From contig NZ_JAGEPF010000027.1 in assembly GCF_017573465.1 (NCBI RefSeq), forward strand, positions 62,001 through 126,000: a stretch of DNA of 64,000 nucleotides, in the 5' to 3' direction. The DNA is from Actinomadura violacea (GTDB lineage: Bacteria > Actinomycetota > Actinomycetes > Streptosporangiales > Streptosporangiaceae). Under the pieces are notes generated by a model. That model had not been told where the DNA came from. It ran no database searches and saw only the letters and a list, made by a program, of their open reading frames with translations. The position numbers and the translations under genes were made by a program. Of the stretch, positions 59,202-64,000 are shown piece after piece (position 1 is the stretch's first letter; each line of letters opens with the position of its first letter).

Positions 59202-59573
59202 CTATTCCTTGCCGGTCCCGTCGCAGCGGGTGCATTTCTTGGTCCGGCCGGTCTGGATGATCGGGATTTCGCCGCTGCCGCCGCAGGTGCCGCACGTCTT
59301 GCCGCCCATGGCGTCGACGCTGCCCAAGCGGCTCTCCACCGAACTCGCCTTCGCGGACAGTTCCTGCTGCCGTTGCAGGTAATTCCCCAGGGTCTCCCCG
59401 GTCTTCTCATTCCTCGCCAGAAAGCTGGCCATTTCCAGAATGGGCGGATCGAGCCGTTTGAACAGCTCGTCGCAGAAGATCACGGCACGGTCGGCGTCCT
59501 TGAAGCGGTCAACTCCGCTGTAACCGGTATTGAACCGCCAGGTGATCACCCACGGTCTGGCGTCGTCGCTCAC
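59202..59573 (-). CDS. Small protein with DnaJ-type CxxCxGxG zinc finger
   Basis: A 123-residue protein. The N-terminal part (ARPWVITWRFNTGYSGVDRFKDADRAVIF) is of unknown fold, followed by a charged helix. The C-terminus has paired DnaJ-type zinc ligands CGTCGGSG and CTRCDGTG. GTG 59573 has GGAAAGGAG upstream. Base composition and Lys/Ile/Asn content are less GC-biased than the neighbours, hinting at different ancestry. Function unknown; the finger suggests redox or RNA/protein binding. Confidence 0.75.
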   Translation of the reverse strand: MSDDARPWVITWRFNTGYSGVDRFKDADRAVIFCDELFKRLDPPILEMASFLARNEKTGETLGNYLQRQQELSAKASSVESRLGSVDAMGGKTCGTCGGSGEIPIIQTGRTKKCTRCDGTGKE

Positions 59574-59668
59574 GGTCCACTCCTTTCCGGAGCCGCAGGA
59601 GCAACCTTATCCTCGCGACGGGCGCCGGGCCGGGCGGCGGCGCGGACCGGCGCCGCGGTTTCCCGCCG

Positions 59669-61165
59669 TCACCTGCCGGCGGCGAACCCGTACTTCGTCC
59701 AGTTGCCGAGGACCCGCTCGCGGACGTCGGCGGGCCAGCCGTTCTCGAAGCTGCCCTTGACGGGGCGCCGGCCCTCGGGGAAGAGGTCGGCCAGCAGGCA
59801 GTTGTAGACGACCTTGCCCGCCATGAAGCTGTGCGCCTCCTCGGGGGCGAGGTAGACGGCGAGCTGCATGCTCAGCTTGTGCGGGAAGTGGAACTCGCCG
59901 CGCTCGGGGTGCGAGCGGGTGGCGAACGCCCAGACGACCTCGTCGAGGGCGGTGATGTCGACGTCGTCCTCCACCACGAGGATCTTGGGGGCGTTCACCG
60001 ACGGCTTGCCGGTGAAGATCACGTCGGCGATCCGGCCGATGAGGTCGGCGGACGGGATGCCGAGCGTTTCGTGCCAGTCCCGCCGCATCGACACGACGAG
60101 CCAGTGCACCGCCGCCTCGAACGGGTACCAGGCGGACGCGGCGGGCAGCCCGGCCTTGCGGAGCTGGTAGAGGATCTCGGCGGCGCTGGTCGTGCCGATG
60201 ATCGTGTGGTCCTCCTCGACGGGCGGGCCCGCGGCGACGACGGCCTGGAGGGCGCCGTCCCGGTAGGTGATCGCGCTGACCTCGAACAGCGCCTTCGGGG
60301 ACGCCTCGGTGGCGTTGTAGCCCGGGAACTCGTTCATCGGCCCCTCCATGACGGTCTCGTCGATGGAGATGTGGCCCTCGATCACCATCTCGGCGGTCGC
60401 GGGGACGAGCAGGTCGACGGTCTCGGCGGGCACGACCTCGATGCCCTCGCCGAACAGGGCGCCCAGGTAGTGGCTCTCGTCCACGCCCTCCGGGATCGGC
60501 ATCCCGCCGACGAACGGGAGGCCGGGTTCGACGCCGATGGCGAGCGCGATCGGCATCGGCTCGCCGATCTCCGTCCATTTCGCGCGGATGACGCCGAGGT
60601 GCTGGGGCGGCGGGATGAGGCAGGCGAGGGTGTCCTTTCCGGAGATCATCATGCGGTTGACGGACCAGTTCGTCCACGACCCGTCCGGGGTCTTGGCGAT
60701 GTTCATCCCGTACGTCTGGATGTAGCGGCCGCCGTCGTTGCCGTGGATCAGCGGGGTGGGGAAGGCGAACAGGTCGATGTCGTCGCCGGTCATGACGTTC
60801 TGCTTGCACGGCGCGGCGGCGCGGTCCACGACGACCGGCGGGACGCCCTCGGCGTCGCGGGCGGCGGCCAGCGCCTCGACGATCTCCTGCCCGGACGCCG
60901 CGGCGGGCAGCCCGAGCGCGAGCGCGATGCGGGCCAGCGGGTGCCCGGACGCCGACAGGGCGCCGGGCGCGCCGAGCAGCCCGAACCCGGTGCCGGTGTA
61001 GCCGGTGAGGTTGGTGAACAGCGGCGCGGGGGCGCGCAGGTCGTAGCAGCGGCGGATGATCGCGCCGACCTCGAGGTTCCAGTCGACCTCGGCGTCGATG
61101 CGCTGGAGGTCGCCGATGCGGTCCAGCTCGTCGATGTATTCGCGCAGGCTGCGCAGGTGCTTCAC
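59669..61165 (-). CDS. UbiD-family prenylated-FMN decarboxylase
   Basis: A 498-residue enzyme with the UbiD fold: N-terminal LREYIDELDRIGDLQRID, then IQTYGMNIAKTPDGSWTNWSVNRMMISGKD (prFMN/metal region), PCKQNVMTGDDIDLFAFPTP and MEGPMNEFPGYNAT, and a C-terminal oligomerisation tail. It decarboxylates aromatic or unsaturated acids with prFMN. GTG 61165 is preferred (GAGAGGA upstream). It lies 36 bp after ubiX, so the two are probably co-transcribed. Phenolic acid decarboxylation or the futalosine menaquinone route are the main alternatives. Confidence 0.92.
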   Translation of the reverse strand: MKHLRSLREYIDELDRIGDLQRIDAEVDWNLEVGAIIRRCYDLRAPAPLFTNLTGYTGTGFGLLGAPGALSASGHPLARIALALGLPAAASGQEIVEALAAARDAEGVPPVVVDRAAAPCKQNVMTGDDIDLFAFPTPLIHGNDGGRYIQTYGMNIAKTPDGSWTNWSVNRMMISGKDTLACLIPPPQHLGVIRAKWTEIGEPMPIALAIGVEPGLPFVGGMPIPEGVDESHYLGALFGEGIEVVPAETVDLLVPATAEMVIEGHISIDETVMEGPMNEFPGYNATEASPKALFEVSAITYRDGALQAVVAAGPPVEEDHTIIGTTSAAEILYQLRKAGLPAASAWYPFEAAVHWLVVSMRRDWHETLGIPSADLIGRIADVIFTGKPSVNAPKILVVEDDVDITALDEVVWAFATRSHPERGEFHFPHKLSMQLAVYLAPEEAHSFMAGKVVYNCLLADLFPEGRRPVKGSFENGWPADVRERVLGNWTKYGFAAGR

Positions 61166-61201
61166 GAAGGGTCCTCTCACACCGTGCGGGTGAAGATCGG
61201 G

Positions 61202-61768
61202 TCAGTCGCCCCAGCGGGGCAGGTCCGGGACGTCGATCCCGAACAGGTCGAGCGCGCGGCCGACGGTGTGGGCGACGAGGTCGTCCACGCTCGCGGGCCG
61301 CAGGTAGAACGCGGGGACGGGCGGCATCACGATCGCGCCGGACTCGGTCGCGGCCGTCATCGCCCGCAGGTGGCCGAGCGTCAGCGGCGTCTCCCGGACG
61401 AGCAGCACCAGCCGGCGCCGCTCCTTGAGGGTGACGTCGGCGGCGCGCGTCAGCAGGTTGTCGTTGTTCGCGTACGCGATCGCGGACAGGGTCCGCACCG
61501 AGCAGGGCGCGACGAGCATCCCGCCGGTCGGGAACGAGCCGGACGCGATGGCGGCGCCGACGTCCGCCGGGCGGTACGCCACGTCGGCCATCGCCGCGAG
61601 GTCGCGTGCGGACAGGTCCGTCTCGTAGGCGCGGGTCTGCTGCCCGGCGGGCGTGACGACCAGGTGCGTCTCCACGCCCGCCTTGCGCGCGAGCTCCAGC
61701 GCGCGCACCCCGTAGGCGATGCCCGTCGCGCCGCTGATCCCGACGACGAGCCGCCGTTGCGTTTCCAC
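61202..61768 (-). CDS. UbiX-like flavin prenyltransferase
   Basis: A 188-residue flavin prenyltransferase making prFMN. RRLVVGISGATGIAYGVRALEL is at residues about 5-26, the FMN-binding VAPCSVRTLSAIAYANNDNLLTRAADV near 85-112, and RRRLVLLVRETPLTLGHL near 117-134, as in UbiX/Pad1. It supplies the cofactor for the adjacent UbiD. GTG 61768 lies 71 bp from the divergent LysR start. Confidence 0.93.
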   Translation of the reverse strand: METQRRLVVGISGATGIAYGVRALELARKAGVETHLVVTPAGQQTRAYETDLSARDLAAMADVAYRPADVGAAIASGSFPTGGMLVAPCSVRTLSAIAYANNDNLLTRAADVTLKERRRLVLLVRETPLTLGHLRAMTAATESGAIVMPPVPAFYLRPASVDDLVAHTVGRALDLFGIDVPDLPRWGD

Positions 61769-61839
61769 CCGTCAAACGATCCGGTACGGGGATCTTCCGC
61801 ATCAAGGACGGCATTCGCCATGATTGATAAGTGGGGTTA

Positions 61840-62739
61840 ATGCATGAGGGCGGGCCGGACCGGGTTCCGCTGGAGCAGGCCGAGGTCGAGGTGTTCCTGG
61901 CGCTGGCCGGCGAGCTGCACTTCGGCCGGACGGCCGAGCGGCTGCGGATCTCCCAGCCGCGGGTCAGCCAGCTGCTCCGGTCGCTGGAGCGGCGGATCGG
62001 CGGCCGGCTGTTCGAGCGGTCCAGCCGCCGGGTGGCGCTGACGCCGCTCGGCGAGCGTCTGCTGGAGGGCGCCGCGCCCGCCTACGACGCGCTCGTCCTC
62101 GCGCTGACCGACGCCCGCAACATCGCGCGGGGGCTGCGGATCGGGTTCCTCGGCCCGTTCTTCAGCACGCTGGACGCGGCGATCGCCGCGTTCCGCGAGC
62201 GCCATCCCGCCTGCCAGGTCCGGACCGTCCAGTCGTCGTGGACGGACCCGTTCGCGCGGCTGCGCACCGGCGAGATCGACCTGCTGGTGTGCCCGTGGCC
62301 GGTCGAGCAGGACGACCTGCGCACCGGCCCGGTCGTCGCCGAGTACCCGCGGCTGCTGGCGGTCGCCGCGTCCGACCCGCTGGCCGCCCGGCCGTCGGTC
62401 GACCTGGAGGACCTCGCCGGCGTGCGGGTGATCGCGGCGCCGCCGTCCGGCCCGCCGGAGTGGCTGCGGTCGTTCTGGCCGCCCGACCGGACGCCCGCCG
62501 GGCGGCCGATCCCGCGCGCCGGGCAGGCCCGCACCGAACCGGAGATGCTGAGCCTCGTCGCGCAGGGCGCGGGCGTGTTCGTCACCAGCACCGCGATGGC
62601 GCGGCACTTCAGCCATCCGGGCGTGGCGTTCGTGCCGTTCACGGGCCTGCCGCCGTCCCGCGCCGTGCTGGTGTGGCACGCGGGGAACCCGAACCGCCGG
62701 GTCGCGGAGTTCGCCGAGATCGCGGCCGGGACGGCCTGA
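61840..62739 (+). CDS. LysR-family regulator
   Basis: A 299-residue regulator. The winged HTH (residues about 12-75) has ELHFGRTAERLRISQPRVSQLLRSLERRIGG and FERSSRRVALTPLG. The effector domain (about 90-295) is complete. ATG 61840 follows GTGGGG. Divergent from ubiX-ubiD, it is probably their activator on sensing the aromatic substrate. It ends 3 bp from the convergent antiporter. Confidence 0.9.
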   Translation: MHEGGPDRVPLEQAEVEVFLALAGELHFGRTAERLRISQPRVSQLLRSLERRIGGRLFERSSRRVALTPLGERLLEGAAPAYDALVLALTDARNIARGLRIGFLGPFFSTLDAAIAAFRERHPACQVRTVQSSWTDPFARLRTGEIDLLVCPWPVEQDDLRTGPVVAEYPRLLAVAASDPLAARPSVDLEDLAGVRVIAAPPSGPPEWLRSFWPPDRTPAGRPIPRAGQARTEPEMLSLVAQGAGVFVTSTAMARHFSHPGVAFVPFTGLPPSRAVLVWHAGNPNRRVAEFAEIAAGTA

Positions 62740-62742
62740 CGG

Positions 62743-63987
62743 TCAGCGGCCGCCGCCCGCCGGGTCGGGACGCGGCGCGGGGACCACGGGCACGTCGTCG
62801 TCGGTCTGCGGCGTCCGTTCGCGGCGCGCGGTCCGGCGCGCGCGGACGGTCCTGGTCAGGGGTTCGACGCCGCGCGCGAGGACGGGCCCGGCCACCGCGA
62901 GGATCAGGACGTAGGCGGCGGCGAGCGGTCCGAGGCGGGCGTTGGTGCCCGCGCTGACCGCGAGCCCGGCGATGACGATGTTGAACTCGCCGCGCGGGAC
63001 GAGCGCGACGCCGGCGCGCAGCCGGCCGGTGGCGGCGACGCCGGCGCGCCGGGCCGCGAACCAGCCGGTGGCGAGCTTGGTGGCGATGCCGACGGCGGCG
63101 AGGACCGCGGCGATGCCGAGCACCGGGGGCAGGTCGTGCGGGTCGGTGTGCAGGCCGAAGAAGACGAAGAACACGGCGGCGAACAGGTCCCGCAGCGGCG
63201 ACAGCAGCTTGTGGGCGGTGTGCGCCAGCGACCCCGACAGCGCGATCCCGACCAGGAACGCTCCAACGGCCGCGGACACCTGCAGCTGCTGCGCGATCCC
63301 CGCGACCAGCAGCGTCAGCCCGAGCACCTTCAGCAGCAGCACCTCCTCGCTCGGCGAGGACACGAACCGCTCCACCCACGCGCCGTGCCGCAGCGCGACG
63401 AACAGGATCACCGCGATCGTCGCGGCGGCGACCGCGAGCGCGACGGCGCCGCCGACCAGCCCCGCCCCCGCCAGCAGCGCGGTGAGGATCGGCAGGTAGG
63501 CGGCCATCGCGAGGTCCTCGAACACCAGCACCGACAGCAGCGCGGGCGTCTCCCGGTTGCCGAGCCAGCCGAGGTCGCCGATCACCTTCGCGGTGATGCC
63601 GGACGAGGTGACGTAGGTGATGCCGCCCATCGCGACCGCGGCGACCGGCCCCCAGCCGAGCAGCAGCGCCGCCGCGACGCCGGGCAGCGCGTTCAGCGCC
63701 ATGTCCGCGAGGCCGACGGGCGCGGACGTCTTCAATGTGCCGACCAGCTCGTCGGCGGTGTACTCCAGGCCGAGCGTGAACAGCAGCAGGATGACGCCGA
63801 CCTCGGCGCCGATCGAGACGAAGTCCTCGCTGGTCGTCAGCGGGTAGACGCCGCCGGACCCGAACGCGAGGCCGGCGATGAGGTAGAGCGGGATCGGGGA
63901 GATGGAGAAGCGGACGGACACGGCGCCGAGCAGCCCGAGGGCCAGGATGATCGCGCCGAGTTCGATGAGCTGGACGGCCGACTCCAT
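62743..63987 (-). CDS. CPA2 cation/proton antiporter (KefB/KhtU type)
   Basis: A 414-residue membrane protein with about 12 helices. LFTLGLEYTADELVG, ITYVTSSGITAKVI, the conserved Asp in LVFEDLAMAAYLPIL, and AVGAFLVGIALSGSLA are the family landmarks. No C-terminal TrkA-N domain is attached, which is the KhtU layout. It is complete in the window: ATG 63987, just after a TGA (63996-63994) that likely ends a KhtT-like partner beyond the window. The tail is hydrophilic. Confidence 0.92.
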   Translation of the reverse strand: MESAVQLIELGAIILALGLLGAVSVRFSISPIPLYLIAGLAFGSGGVYPLTTSEDFVSIGAEVGVILLLFTLGLEYTADELVGTLKTSAPVGLADMALNALPGVAAALLLGWGPVAAVAMGGITYVTSSGITAKVIGDLGWLGNRETPALLSVLVFEDLAMAAYLPILTALLAGAGLVGGAVALAVAAATIAVILFVALRHGAWVERFVSSPSEEVLLLKVLGLTLLVAGIAQQLQVSAAVGAFLVGIALSGSLAHTAHKLLSPLRDLFAAVFFVFFGLHTDPHDLPPVLGIAAVLAAVGIATKLATGWFAARRAGVAATGRLRAGVALVPRGEFNIVIAGLAVSAGTNARLGPLAAAYVLILAVAGPVLARGVEPLTRTVRARRTARRERTPQTDDDVPVVPAPRPDPAGGGR

Positions 63988-64000
63988 GCGGGGTCAGCCG

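Overview
The window is very GC-rich, compactly coded DNA with strong third-position G/C bias, many GTG starts and ATGA/GTGA overlaps. Together with a mycothiol S-conjugate amidase, a B12-riboswitch-controlled class Ia ribonucleotide reductase, a SigE-type sigma factor, a PucR regulator, a Methyltransf_19 protein and many TetR/MarR/GntR regulators, this points to a mycelial actinomycete. A Thermomonosporaceae/Actinomadura- or Streptomyces-like chromosome is my best inference; the genus cannot be fixed from the sequence. I see no rRNA, tRNA, CRISPR array, prophage or transposase gene. It reads as ordinary chromosomal arm or accessory metabolism.

Layout. 1-6.9 kb: a truncated DUF4132 protein, an MBL hydrolase divergent from a MarR regulator, an MmyB-type regulator divergent from an aldo/keto reductase, and a tiny protein built of 16-residue repeats. 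6.9-10.6 kb: nrdA-nrdB (minus strand) under two tandem NrdR boxes, an adenosylcobalamin riboswitch and a hairpin that can mask the nrdA ribosome site. 10.6-13.4 kb: a membrane protein, YcnI and CopC (copper), then an ABM-truncated haemoglobin chimera. 13.4-18.4 kb: azoreductase plus small membrane protein, divergent from an ECF41-like sigma factor; then a methyltransferase and MFS pump divergent from TetR. 18.5-25.1 kb: two translationally coupled acyl-CoA synthetases with a GAF-LuxR regulator, and a second MFS/TetR pair.

25-36.8 kb: a D-serine-dehydratase-like enzyme with a shortened IclR, a lone FetB-like permease, a polysaccharide deacetylase, an MFS pump translationally coupled to mca, an RDD protein, an MMPL transporter and a NarL-type two-component system. 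36.8-48 kb: a coiled-coil protein, enoyl-CoA hydratase, a stand-alone PEP/pyruvate-binding ATP-grasp domain, a lipoprotein, a short Rho, a Ser/Thr kinase, a third acyl-CoA synthetase, a phytase-like pseudogene remnant, SigE, an alpha/beta hydrolase and a Methyltransf_19 protein.

48-64 kb: YceI with a well-formed promoter and twin operator sites, an orphan histidine kinase, a GCS2-family ligase, CGNR/MFS, an OmpR-type two-component system, Nudix/GntR, PucR, a small zinc-finger protein, UbiX-UbiD divergent from LysR, and a KefB-type antiporter.

How the genes work together. The recurring plan is a regulator divergent from an efflux pump or redox enzyme across a shared palindrome, which suggests xenobiotic, electrophile and metal stress handling. 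The most unusual signal is a 64-bp near-perfect palindrome present twice, 40 kb apart. Each copy sits between convergent genes and supplies the final Arg codon and TGA stop of both neighbours.
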